A stretch of DNA of 64,000 nt from Pseudoalteromonas prydzensis (lineage in GTDB: Bacteria > Pseudomonadota > Gammaproteobacteria > Enterobacterales > Alteromonadaceae): positions 40,672-104,671 of the forward strand of contig NZ_BDDT01000015.1 of the NCBI RefSeq assembly GCF_001661495.1, read 5' to 3'. This document shows, in pieces, positions 24,391 through 33,283 of this stretch (positions are counted from its first letter, which is position 1; every line of letters begins with the position of its first letter). The position numbers and the translations under genes are program-made. The notes under the pieces are model-generated. The model saw only the letters and a list, made by a program, of their open reading frames with translations. It was not told the origin of the DNA and ran no database searches.

Positions 24391-25143
24391 TACGAATTAA
24401 TAATATGTATTTTCGTTCCACTCATTTTTAAGTTAGCACTTTTTAATACTCAGCCAAAATCACTCACTCAGTATTTTTACTAAGCAGTAGATATAGCATA
24501 ACTCTAGCCCAATCATTAAGATTGAACAGTTATAAAGTAAATAAAAAAGTGTTGTTTATGCATCGCTGTAAAAAGCTGTGTGAGGCTTTTTTATTAACAA
24601 CATACATAGAGCCTCTAGAGTCTGGTACACCAACAGATAGGGTGATGACTCAAGGACCGAGATTTGCTCACCACGATGGGTGTCAAATATTGAATAAACA
24701 ACAGTTCAACTCAAACGAAATAAATCACTACAAAGTAATTTTGTTCAAATTAACTCACTGCTAAAAACGAGTAAAAATATACAAATTGTATTCAAAACAA
24801 TTAAAAATTAATTTTTAAGCATATAGATATAGTAACCTCAATCTAAGTCATTGAAATAATGAACAACTTAAAAATAACTATATGTATTCGCTTAGACCTA
24901 AAAAATAACTAATTAGATGACTAATTGTTTGAACACTAACTATAATACGCTAATTTTAGCCTAGAGATCAAGGCTACATTTCATCCGATCGGCTTACAAC
25001 TTACACTGCATTATTTTAAAATTGTTATTTTTCATAAAGTTAGACCAGCATTTATTAATTATGATTATTTCAAAATCAGTTAATTATCATTTCTTCTACA
25101 AATAAGTTCATAAACAGCTAAAATTCTATTAGGAAAAAATAAC
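24391..25143. other. Long AT-rich intergenic region between proB and the antiporter
   Basis: No convincing gene is visible. A possible 80-codon plus-strand reading at 24522-24764 has no ribosome-binding site and no recognisable motif. A candidate promoter facing the antiporter has ATGACT (24917-24922), an 18-bp spacer and TATAAT (24941-24946). That would give a leader of about 270 nt. Just after it TAGCCT (24957-24962) pairs with AGGCTA (24971-24976), and CCGATCGG is at 24985-24992. A weak A/T-tailed hairpin is at about 24571-24594. No known riboswitch fold was recognised. Confidence 0.5.
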
Positions 25144-25155
25144 ATACACGTGTAT
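25144..25155. promoter_or_regulatory. 12-bp perfect palindrome upstream of the antiporter gene
   Basis: ATACACGTGTAT, self-complementary, 66 bp before the ATG at 25222. Possible operator for a dimeric regulator; none is identified. Confidence 0.4.
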
Positions 25156-25221
25156 ACCCCTGTATTATTGGTTTCATTAGCTATATCCTAATCGCAGTAA
25201 TAAATAAGGAATACTTCATCT

Positions 25222-27084
25222 ATGTCAGCTATTTATATCGCAGGGATCGCTCTATGCTCGGTTCTCGCCCAATGGGTAGCCTGGGGTTTTCGTGTCCCAG
25301 CTATTTTATTTTTGTTACTTACAGGCCTACTACTAGGTCCTGCTACTGGTATGTTAGACCCAGATGCATTGCTCGGTGATCTGCTCTTTCCGGTTGTGTC
25401 ACTCAGTGTTGCCGTTATCTTATTTGAAGGTTCACTCACCCTGCACTTTCGTGAACTTAAAGGCATTGGCAAGGTAGTTCGCAACCTATGTTCAATCGGC
25501 ATGATTGCCACCTGCATAATAATAAGCCTAAGTGCATATTGGGTTTTAGAATTAAACTGGCGTGTTGCCGCAGTGCTTGGGGCTGTATTAGTTGTGACTG
25601 GCCCAACGGTAATAGCTCCGCTATTGAATTCAATGCGACCGACTCAAGATATAGACCGTATATTGCGCTGGGAAGGCATTGTTATCGACCCAATTGGTGC
25701 CTTGTTTGCAGTGCTTGTGTTCGAAGCAGTCATGCTGGTCGGCCAAGGTGAAGTGTTTTTGCACACCATTATCGCGCTATTTAAAACCTTAGGCGTGGGC
25801 TTATCTATTGGTGTGGTTGCCGGCTGGTTAACAACCTTGTTGATCCGCAGAGAGTGGCTACCATTTGAATTGCATAAATTTGGTATTTTAGCGCTGGTAC
25901 TGATTAGCTTTACCGTTTCCAATCATTTAAGTCATGAGTCAGGTTTATTGGCGGTCACAGTATTTGGTATTTGGCTCGCAAACCAAGACGATTTAGAAAT
26001 TGATTCTGTGCTTGAGTTTAAAGAAGATCTTTCAATGATCTTAATTTCGACTTTATTTATCTTACTTGCTGCGCGTTTAGAGCTTGCTGATTTAATGATG
26101 CTGGATGCTGATGTATTTATCTTTTTAGCGATAGTCCTATTTGTTGCGCGTCCGCTGTGTATTGCGATTTCAACTTACGGTACTGAACTGCCGATAAAGT
26201 CTCGGTTAGTACTAGCGTGGATTGCACCTCGCGGTATTGTTGCCGCCGCGGTAGGTTCTGTATTTGCGTTGAGTATGATGGAAGCCGGGGTCGCTGATGC
26301 TGAAAAAATCGTACCGCTGATCTTTACCGTGATCATTATTACTGTGGTACTGCAAAGTTTAACTGCTATTCCTATTGCCAAGTTATTAGGGGTACGTCAA
26401 CCATCGCCCAATACTATTTTGATTATCGGTGCTAATCATGTTGCTCGCGCGATTGCACGTGGCCTGAAAGAGCAAAATATTCCGGTGCACTTATCAGATC
26501 CAGCTTGGGAAAACTGCCGTATGGCACGTATGGACGGCCTAGCTTGTTATTATGGTAATCCGCAATCAGAGCATGCCGAACGTTATTTACCACTGACTAC
26601 AATTCGCAGTGTGATGGCACTGTCACCAAATCGTCATCATAACGCGTTAGGTGTGCAATACTTTTCGCATTTATTGAATGAGAAAAACGTATTTTCACTG
26701 CGCTCTTCAACCTCGCATGCAAAAGCAAATAAAGACAGCGCAACGTTTTTATCTCGGCAAATACTCTTTGGCGACAGTGGCTCTTATGCACGTTTAAGTA
26801 GCTTAATCGCCAAAGGCGGTAAGGTCAGTGCGACACGCATCTCTGAAGAGTTCAGCTGGGAAAAATATCAGGAGATGAACGCTGATGCGATCCCATTATT
26901 TATTCTCAATGGGGATAAAGATAGCGATGAAGATTCGCCAGTAAAACTGCGCCCCTTTACCATAAATATAGAAAAACCACCACAGCAAGGAGAGCGTGTT
27001 GTTGCTATGCTGCCCCCTAAAATGTCGGTGTTAAAAGATCCAAATAATAGCAAAAGCAAAGAGCCGAAAGAAATAAAAGAGTAG
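25222..27084 (+). CDS. Cation:proton antiporter (NhaP/CPA1-type) with C-terminal TrkA-N domain
   Basis: 620 aa. About 12 membrane segments span residues 1-395. Conserved membrane motifs are FLLLTGLLLGPATG, AVLVVTGPTVIAPLL and WEGIVIDPIGALFAVLVFE, which hold the ion-coupling acidic residues, and WIAPRGIVAAAVGSVFAL. From about 402 a Rossmann TrkA-N domain begins (ILIIGANHVARAIARGL), expected to bind NAD(H) and gate transport. The tail is Lys/Pro/Ser-rich. Na+(or K+)/H+ exchange for pH and salt balance is the family role; ion choice cannot be read. AAGGA lies 11 bases before the ATG. Confidence 0.88.
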   Translation: MSAIYIAGIALCSVLAQWVAWGFRVPAILFLLLTGLLLGPATGMLDPDALLGDLLFPVVSLSVAVILFEGSLTLHFRELKGIGKVVRNLCSIGMIATCIIISLSAYWVLELNWRVAAVLGAVLVVTGPTVIAPLLNSMRPTQDIDRILRWEGIVIDPIGALFAVLVFEAVMLVGQGEVFLHTIIALFKTLGVGLSIGVVAGWLTTLLIRREWLPFELHKFGILALVLISFTVSNHLSHESGLLAVTVFGIWLANQDDLEIDSVLEFKEDLSMILISTLFILLAARLELADLMMLDADVFIFLAIVLFVARPLCIAISTYGTELPIKSRLVLAWIAPRGIVAAAVGSVFALSMMEAGVADAEKIVPLIFTVIIITVVLQSLTAIPIAKLLGVRQPSPNTILIIGANHVARAIARGLKEQNIPVHLSDPAWENCRMARMDGLACYYGNPQSEHAERYLPLTTIRSVMALSPNRHHNALGVQYFSHLLNEKNVFSLRSSTSHAKANKDSATFLSRQILFGDSGSYARLSSLIAKGGKVSATRISEEFSWEKYQEMNADAIPLFILNGDKDSDEDSPVKLRPFTINIEKPPQQGERVVAMLPPKMSVLKDPNNSKSKEPKEIKE

Positions 27085-27087
27085 CCA

Positions 27088-27118
27088 AAAAGGGCTAGGT
27101 ATTACACCTAGCCCTTTT
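27088..27118. terminator. Bidirectional terminator between the antiporter gene and motX
   Basis: AGGGCTAGGT (27091-27100), loop ATTAC, ACCTAGCCCT (27106-27115), with AAA and TTT flanks. It can stop both convergent transcripts. Confidence 0.9.
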
Positions 27119-27182
27119 GTTTGCTTTAATCACTTTGTCTTTGCTCTTTCTAACTCGCTAACTTTCTCCCTTGCACTCACAC

Positions 27183-27806
27183 CTACATCGGCAAGCGTGC
27201 CCGTGCGACAACACTATCAGGCATTTTTTGTGCAAGCTGAGCAAGTGAGCGTTCTATTTTTTTATGGGTTGCTTTGTCTGCCACCATGGCATGAAATAGC
27301 CAACGGTAAGCATCTTCATAATCACGAGGACTACCAAAACCTTGGTTAAATAAATTAACTAAGCGTAACTGTGCTTTTAAATTACCTTGTGATGAAGCTT
27401 CACGCAGATAGGTTACAGCCAGTGCTTTATCTTTTTGCACTAAACGTCCGGTATCGTAGTAACGCCCGAGCTGCTCTAATGCCGCCGCTAAGCCTTGCTG
27501 AGCGGCTTGGCGCATATAATACACACCCAATTCTACATTACGATCAACACACACCGCATACGCCAGCATATCGCCATATAAAAATTGATAAGAAGGCAGC
27601 GCCATTTTATTGGCTCGCGCTTCGATATCTTGCACTAACTGGCAATCATCTGCCTTTACACGGGCTAAATGAGTATTTTTATTGATCAGTGCTAACAGCT
27701 CTGTCTCAGTGTACAAAGGCACTGCGGCTATTGGCTCTTCCGCTTTAACGTGGCTTACCAATAACATAGAAAAAGGTACTAATGATAAACAAGTTAACAA
27801 ACGCAT
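27183..27806 (-). CDS. motX: Sodium-driven polar flagellar motor protein MotX
   Basis: 207 aa, exported by a signal peptide ending near SHVKA. TLLALINKNTHLARV-type sequence (ELLALINKNTHLARVKADD), PSYQFLYGDMLAYAVCVDR and Sel1-like repeats (LGVYYMRQAAQQGLAAALEQ; TYLREASSQGNLKAQLRL; YEDAYRWLFHAMVAD) match MotX, not a generic Sel1 protein. MotX with MotY forms the periplasmic T ring that holds the PomAB stators in polar sodium-driven motors. The neighbouring purA gene is also adjacent to motX in Vibrio. It implies a polar flagellum in this organism. Confidence 0.92.
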   Translation of the reverse strand: MRLLTCLSLVPFSMLLVSHVKAEEPIAAVPLYTETELLALINKNTHLARVKADDCQLVQDIEARANKMALPSYQFLYGDMLAYAVCVDRNVELGVYYMRQAAQQGLAAALEQLGRYYDTGRLVQKDKALAVTYLREASSQGNLKAQLRLVNLFNQGFGSPRDYEDAYRWLFHAMVADKATHKKIERSLAQLAQKMPDSVVARARLPM

Positions 27807-27910
27807 TTAGGTCACTTTAATTAAAAACCATCTTGCTAAAGTTTATACAAAGATCGTTCCAGAATGAAATTTATCCGCGCTTATTTGTGATAAAGCCGAA
27901 AAACAGCCAC

Positions 27911-27939
27911 AAAAAAAGCTGCACTAGGCAGCTTTTTTT
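27911..27939. terminator. Terminator after purA
   Basis: A-run plus AGCTGC (27917-27922), loop ACTAG, GCAGCT (27928-27933) and a T-run. Stem is symmetric so it can act on both strands; it lies 14 bp past the purA stop. Confidence 0.9.
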
Positions 27940-27952
27940 GTGCTATTAGTGA

Positions 27953-29266
27953 TTATGCAAATGGGTTGCGTAATACCATAGTTTCTACACGATCAGGACC
28001 GGTAGAAATAATATCAACAGGCACACCTGTGATTTCTTCAATACGCTTGATGTAATCAAGTGCAGCTTGTGGTAACTGATCAACAGAAGTCGCACCTACT
28101 GTGTTCTCAGACCAACCAGGCATTTCTTCATACACTGGTGTTACTTTCTCGTAACCTTCAGCAGCAAGTGGTGTTACGTTAGTAACTGTGCCATCTTCAA
28201 GTTGGTAACCAGTACAGATTTTCAGTGTTTCTAAACCATCTAAAACATCTAATTTAGTTAAACAGAAACCTGAAATAGAGTTAATTTGTACTGCACGGCG
28301 CATTGCCACTGCATCTAACCAACCAGTACGACGCAGGCGGCCTGTGGTAGCACCAAACTCATGGCCTACAGTACCTAAGTGCTTACCTACTGGGTCTTGT
28401 TTTTCAAGGCCATCGTAAAGCTCGGTAGGGAAAGGACCTGAACCAACACGAGTTGTGTAAGCTTTGATAATACCAAGTACGTAATCAAGGTTTAATGGAC
28501 CAAAACCAGCACCAGTCGCAACACCACCGGCAGTGGTGTTTGAAGAGGTTACATACGGGTAAGTACCGTGGTCGATATCAAGCAATGTACCTTGTGCACC
28601 TTCAAACAAGATATTGTCGCCAGCAAGACGAGTTTGATCAAGTAATTCAGTAACATCAACAACCATTGCTTTAAGGATATCAGCAACAGCCATTGCATCA
28701 TCAAAAGTCTTTTGGAAATCGACTGCATCTACTTTGTAGTAGTTAACTAATGTGAAGTTATGGTATTCCAATACTTCTTTAAGTTTTGCAGCAAATAGCT
28801 CAGGGTTGAATAAATCACCGATACGTAAACCACGTCGAGCAACTTTATCTTCGTACGCTGGACCAATGCCACGACCCGTAGTACCAATCGCTTTATTACC
28901 ACGTGCTTTTTCACGAGCTACATCTAATGCGATGTGGAAAGGCAAAATTAACGGACATGCTTCGCTTATTAATAAACGCTCACGTACTGGTACGCCACGT
29001 TCTTCCAGCATGCCAATCTCTTTCATTAGCGCTTCTGGTGAAACGACAACACCATTACCAATCACACACTTAACATTGTCACGTAATACACCCGATGGAA
29101 TAAGGTGTAAAACTGTCTTTTCACCGCCGATAACTAAAGTGTGACCTGCGTTATGGCCACCTTGGTAACGAACTACTAAAGATGCTTTGTCTGTAAGGAG
29201 GTCAACTACCTTACCCTTACCTTCGTCACCCCATTGGGTGCCTAATACAACAACGTTTTTACCCAT
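27953..29266 (-). CDS. purA: Adenylosuccinate synthetase
   Basis: 437 aa. The N-terminus VVVLGTQWGDEGKGKVVDLL, with the P-loop GDEGKGK and catalytic Asp, is followed by QGGHNAGHTL, GNGVVVSP, GTTGRGIGPAYEDK and FEGAQGTLLDIDHGTYP. It joins IMP and aspartate with GTP, the first committed step to AMP. It is separated from hflC by a terminator, so it forms its own unit. Confidence 0.98.
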   Translation of the reverse strand: MGKNVVVLGTQWGDEGKGKVVDLLTDKASLVVRYQGGHNAGHTLVIGGEKTVLHLIPSGVLRDNVKCVIGNGVVVSPEALMKEIGMLEERGVPVRERLLISEACPLILPFHIALDVAREKARGNKAIGTTGRGIGPAYEDKVARRGLRIGDLFNPELFAAKLKEVLEYHNFTLVNYYKVDAVDFQKTFDDAMAVADILKAMVVDVTELLDQTRLAGDNILFEGAQGTLLDIDHGTYPYVTSSNTTAGGVATGAGFGPLNLDYVLGIIKAYTTRVGSGPFPTELYDGLEKQDPVGKHLGTVGHEFGATTGRLRRTGWLDAVAMRRAVQINSISGFCLTKLDVLDGLETLKICTGYQLEDGTVTNVTPLAAEGYEKVTPVYEEMPGWSENTVGATSVDQLPQAALDYIKRIEEITGVPVDIISTGPDRVETMVLRNPFA

Positions 29267-29430
29267 TGTAAATTCACTTAGAAAAAATTAGGACGAGATT
29301 TTACCAGAAAATAAGGGCAAAGATCACCCCGTTTAGGTTATTTTTTCTGCTTGATCATTTAACGACCATTACAATAAAAATTAACTGGTTGAATAACTTT
29401 AAGTTATTCACAATAATCTGTCTTACTAAA

Positions 29431-29456
29431 AGAAAAACCCTGCATACACAGGGTTT
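29431..29456 (-). terminator. Terminator after hflC
   Basis: AAACCCTG (29435-29442), loop CATACA, CAGGGTTT (29449-29456). On the minus strand it is followed by TTCTTTT. It ends the long operon from tsaE to hflC. Confidence 0.88.
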
Positions 29457-29482
29457 GGATTTGTGTTAGATGTAGGAAACGA

Positions 29483-30361
29483 TTACTGTACAGCAGCACC
29501 TTTCATATATCTAAAGAAGTCACTGTCTGGTGATAACACCATTACGTCTTGCTTATCTTTGAAGGTCTTTTTATACGCCTCTAATGAGCGAACAAAACCG
29601 AAAAACTCAGCATCTTTATTATAAGCATTGGCGTAAATGGCTGCCGCTTGTGCATCGCCTTCACCGCGAACAGTACGTGCATTACGTTCTGCATCAGCCA
29701 GCATTACCGTGACACGACGGTCAATTTCAGCACGGATTGTTTCGGCTTTCTCTTGACCTTCAGAGCGATGTTCTTTAGCAACAGCAGTACGTTCTGCACG
29801 CATACGTTGATAAATTGAGTTGCTCACTTCTGATGGTAAGTTAATTTGCTTAACACGTACGTCAAGTACTTCAATACCAAGCTCTTGAGCACTTTCAGAC
29901 GCTTGTACTAACGCTTCTTCCATTAGCTCGCTACGCTCGCCAGATACAATCTCACGAATAGTACGTGAACCAAAGTTAGTACGCAGACCATTGTTTACTT
30001 TTTGCTTAAGTAGCGCTTCAGCATATTGCTTATCGCCACGAGCACGTAAGTAAAAAGCGCTAAAATCATTTACACGCCACTTAACGTATGAATCAACTAT
30101 TAAGTCTTTTTTCTCACTAGTTACAAAGCGATCGGGCGTACCATCTAACGTTTGAATACGCGCATCAATACGACGTACTTGGCTAAAGAAAGGCACTTTG
30201 AATTGTAAGCCTGGGCTGTACACAATTGCTTCACCACTATCGTCTTTTTGTACTTTACTGAATAGCATTACAATCGCTTTTTGCCCTTCAGGTACAACAA
30301 ACACTGACGAAAACGACAACACAACGGCCGCTAATAGTAGAACTAAACTAAAGTTTTTCAT
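29483..30361 (-). CDS. hflC: HflC, subunit of the HflKC modulator of FtsH protease
   Basis: 292 aa. One N-terminal membrane segment (LVLLLAAVVLSFSSVFVV), then the stomatin/prohibitin-like SPFH domain (RIDARIQTLDGTPDRF, VDSYVKWRVNDFSAFYLR) and a long coiled-coil helix (AERTAVAKEHRSEGQEKAE). HflC and HflK form a large membrane cage around the protease FtsH and limit its access to substrates. It follows hflK after 5 bp. Confidence 0.96.
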   Translation of the reverse strand: MKNFSLVLLLAAVVLSFSSVFVVPEGQKAIVMLFSKVQKDDSGEAIVYSPGLQFKVPFFSQVRRIDARIQTLDGTPDRFVTSEKKDLIVDSYVKWRVNDFSAFYLRARGDKQYAEALLKQKVNNGLRTNFGSRTIREIVSGERSELMEEALVQASESAQELGIEVLDVRVKQINLPSEVSNSIYQRMRAERTAVAKEHRSEGQEKAETIRAEIDRRVTVMLADAERNARTVRGEGDAQAAAIYANAYNKDAEFFGFVRSLEAYKKTFKDKQDVMVLSPDSDFFRYMKGAAVQ

Positions 30362-30366
30362 TGTGC

Positions 30367-31533
30367 TTATCTCCCGTCGTTAAAGCGATCAGCGCCAAAG
30401 CGGTCTGAACTTGAGTTCACAGTGCTATTGCGCGAAGTATTAACTTTATTGCGTAAGTCGTTAATATCACTTGAACTTGGCAATGCAACGCGGGTTGCTG
30501 TACCTTGTTTTTCCATGATTTTATCAAGTGGTAAATACATCATGTTATTACCGCCTTTAACATCGACTAACACTTTTGAGCTATTGCCGAGTACCTCTTC
30601 CATAGCATCAATATATAAACGCTCACGGGTTACTTTTTTAGCTGCCTGATATTCAGGTAATAGCTTTTCAAAACGAGCCACTTCACCTTGCGCTTCTAAA
30701 ATAATACGTTCGCCATAACCTTCTGCTTCTTGCGTCATACGCGTTACTTGACCACGAGCACGCGGTTCAATTTCACGGGCATAAGCTTCAGCTTCACGAA
30801 TAAAACGTTGTTCATCTTCTTGCGCAGCAATAGCATCATCAAAGGCATCTTTAACTTCAGCCGGTGGTCGTGAATCTTTAAAGTTAACGTCAGTTATGAT
30901 CAAACCTAAATTATAAGGTTCAACGATTTTATTTAATTCATCCCAGGTATTTTGACGCACAACCTCACGACCGTTTGTTAATACTTGGTCCATTTTTGAA
31001 TGGCCAACAACATAACGCAGTGCACTTTCTAATGCTTCTTCTAAGCTCGAATCAGCATTAGTGACACTAAACTTGTACAAGAATGGGTCAATAACACGGT
31101 ACTGCACTTGGAACTCAACGCTCACTACGTTTTCGTCTTCTGTCAGCATAAAACCAGATGTTGATAATGAGCGAACTGCTTCAATATCGACTGGGATCAC
31201 CGTTTCAATAAACGTCATTTTCCAACGCAAACCAGGATCTGCGATGCGGTCAAACTGACCAAAATGTAATACGATGCCGCGCTCAGCCTCTTTCACGGTA
31301 TAAATACCGCTCAATGCCCATACAATTGCAGCAATAATTAGCACAAATGAAAGACCAGCTCCACCGAGTCCGCCGCCACTTTTGCCGGATTTATTACCGC
31401 CAAATAAGCCGCCAAACTTGCCGCTGAACTTGCGAAACACCTCGTCTAAATCAGGTGGGCCTTGATCACGTCCGCCTTTTTTGTTCCACGGATCTTTGTC
31501 ATTGCCATTATTACCCGGTTCATTCCAGGCCAT
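30367..31533 (-). CDS. hflK: HflK, subunit of the HflKC modulator of FtsH protease
   Basis: 388 aa. A Gly/Asp/Lys-rich cytoplasmic N-terminus (MAWNEPGNNGNDKDPWNKK) precedes one membrane segment near 60-78, then the SPFH domain (GIVLHFGQFDRIADPGLRW) and a charged C-terminal helix (EAEGYGERIILEAQGEVARF). The last 40 residues are Asn/Ser/Arg-rich. Partner of HflC in the FtsH complex. It lies 106 bp downstream of hflX, same strand. Confidence 0.96.
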   Translation of the reverse strand: MAWNEPGNNGNDKDPWNKKGGRDQGPPDLDEVFRKFSGKFGGLFGGNKSGKSGGGLGGAGLSFVLIIAAIVWALSGIYTVKEAERGIVLHFGQFDRIADPGLRWKMTFIETVIPVDIEAVRSLSTSGFMLTEDENVVSVEFQVQYRVIDPFLYKFSVTNADSSLEEALESALRYVVGHSKMDQVLTNGREVVRQNTWDELNKIVEPYNLGLIITDVNFKDSRPPAEVKDAFDDAIAAQEDEQRFIREAEAYAREIEPRARGQVTRMTQEAEGYGERIILEAQGEVARFEKLLPEYQAAKKVTRERLYIDAMEEVLGNSSKVLVDVKGGNNMMYLPLDKIMEKQGTATRVALPSSSDINDLRNKVNTSRNSTVNSSSDRFGADRFNDGR

Positions 31534-31639
31534 AGCTATACTCCATTGTTATCTAAATAATTTAGGTAATTACGTTAAATCTAACAAAAATACCGCTGTT
31601 CTCATACTAAAAATGACAATGTGCGGTAGTTTTTTCGAA

Positions 31640-32923
31640 TTACGAAATAAAAGCGTCGATTTCAGGACCAAACTCTTTTCTTAAACGGTTCCATTCTACC
31701 ATAGGCATACGCGTAGCGAGCAACCATTGACCCTGCTCATCAAAATCTTCTTGATGTACTGCATTTAAACTAAACAACGCGGCGCGTAAACGGCCGAACT
31801 GCGGCGCTAATTTAAGCGTATGTACAAACATTTTCTTTGCTAACAGCTCACTGATAGCCTGCGATAATAGCTCGCACCCGGCACCACTGTGGGCCGACAA
31901 CCAAACTCGAATCGGCGTGCCTTCATCGTCACGGTCAATACGTGGTTCAATATCTTCCAGCGCATCAATTTTGTTGTATACCAACAATTGCGGCACTTCA
32001 TCCGCTTCAATTTCTTTAAGAACCGATTGTACTTGTTCTATATTCTCTTTGCGACGATGATCGGCAACGTCCACCACATGAAGTTGCAAATCAGCTTCTC
32101 GGGTTTCTGTCAGGGTAGCTTTAAATGCAGCCACTAGATCATGAGGCAAGTGTCGGATGAAACCAACAGTGTCGGCTAAAATAATCGCGCCAACATCTTC
32201 AATTTCGAGCTTACGTAAGGTTGGATCAAGGGTCGCAAATAGCTGATCAGCCGCATAAACATTAGAGTTGGTAATGCGATTAAACAAGGTTGATTTACCC
32301 GCATTAGTATAGCCTACCAATGATACCGTGGGAATTTCATTGCGGTTACGCGCACGACGACCTTGCTCACGTTGCACCGCTACTTTTTCTAAGCGGGCAC
32401 GAATACTTTGAATACGTACTCGCAGCAAACGTCTATCTGTTTCTAGCTGGGTTTCACCTGGGCCACGTAAACCAATACCGCCTTTTTGGCGCTCAAGGTG
32501 AGTCCAGCCGCGGATCAAGCGAGTTGACATATGCCGCAGCTGCGCAAGCTCAACCTGCAACTTACCTTCATGGGTACGTGCACGTTGCGCAAAAATATCA
32601 AGAATAAGCGTCGTTCTATCAAGCACTCGGCATTGGCAAACGCGCTCTAAATTGCGTTCTTGTGACGGTCTGAGTTGATGATTAAAAATGACGACATCTG
32701 CGTTGTGGATTTTGACAATCTCAGCGATCTCTTCAGCCTTTCCGGTACCGACAAATAGTTTCGGATGTGGTGCTTGACGGCTGCCTTGCACAACCGCCAA
32801 ACTGCTAACACCAGCAGAAGATACCAACATTTCTAATTCATGAAGATCTTCACGATCCCCTTCTTTTGGAAAGTCGATATGGACTAAGACTGCCTGTTCG
32901 CCGGCTTCATAACGGTCAAACAA
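31640..32923 (-). CDS. hflX: Ribosome-associated GTPase HflX
   Basis: 427 aa. The N-terminal HflX domain (VLVHIDFP, PHPKLFVGTGKAEEIAE, VIFNHQLRPSQERNLE) is followed by an arginine-rich linker and the G domain (G1 VGYTNAGKSTLFN, G3 DTVGFIRHLP, G4 YNKID). HflX splits stalled or stressed ribosomes. The protein begins MFDRYEAGEQ like its homologues, so the start is the TTG at 32923, with AGGAG eight bases before. An out-of-frame ATG begins at 32927, and its reading frame stops after three codons. Confidence 0.96.
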   Translation of the reverse strand: MFDRYEAGEQAVLVHIDFPKEGDREDLHELEMLVSSAGVSSLAVVQGSRQAPHPKLFVGTGKAEEIAEIVKIHNADVVIFNHQLRPSQERNLERVCQCRVLDRTTLILDIFAQRARTHEGKLQVELAQLRHMSTRLIRGWTHLERQKGGIGLRGPGETQLETDRRLLRVRIQSIRARLEKVAVQREQGRRARNRNEIPTVSLVGYTNAGKSTLFNRITNSNVYAADQLFATLDPTLRKLEIEDVGAIILADTVGFIRHLPHDLVAAFKATLTETREADLQLHVVDVADHRRKENIEQVQSVLKEIEADEVPQLLVYNKIDALEDIEPRIDRDDEGTPIRVWLSAHSGAGCELLSQAISELLAKKMFVHTLKLAPQFGRLRAALFSLNAVHQEDFDEQGQWLLATRMPMVEWNRLRKEFGPEIDAFIS

Positions 32924-32939
32924 ACATTATGCTCCTAAT

Positions 32940-33203
32940 TTAAAAATTTCCAGCTTCAGGCTCTTCACCGTCTTCGCTTCCTTGAATACCTTGGAAGTTA
33001 ACAGCACGAGCAGGAACTACGGTAGAAATCGCATGTTTATACACCATTTGATTCACGGTGTTTTCAAGTAAAATAACAAATTGGTCAAATGACTGGATCT
33101 TACCTTGTAGTTTGATGCCATTAACCAAAAAGATTGATACTGGAATACGCTCACGACGTAGCGCATTCAAAAATGGGTCTTGTAACGATTGGCCTTTTGC
33201 CAT
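32940..33203 (-). CDS. hfq: RNA chaperone Hfq
   Basis: 87 aa. The start is ATG at 33203 (MAKGQSLQ), supported by AAGGA seven bases upstream; a longer reading to 33260 is not expected. The Sm fold is intact: Q8 and D9, the rim R16 R17 E18 R19, NGIKLQGKI and the proximal-face Y55 K56 H57. The C-terminal tail is short and acidic (GSEDGEEPEAGNF). The hexamer pairs small RNAs with target mRNAs. hflX follows after 16 nt. Confidence 0.98.
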   Translation of the reverse strand: MAKGQSLQDPFLNALRRERIPVSIFLVNGIKLQGKIQSFDQFVILLENTVNQMVYKHAISTVVPARAVNFQGIQGSEDGEEPEAGNF

Positions 33204-33283
33204 GTTATTTTCCTTCGTTCTAGGTGTTATTATAATTAAGTGGCTGAACTTATTTAACAAAGCTAAAAAACATTCAACTACTA

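Noticed and set aside
24522..24764. 80-codon plus-strand ORF in the proB-antiporter gap
   Set aside because: No ribosome-binding site, odd composition, no recognisable motif and no coupling to neighbours.
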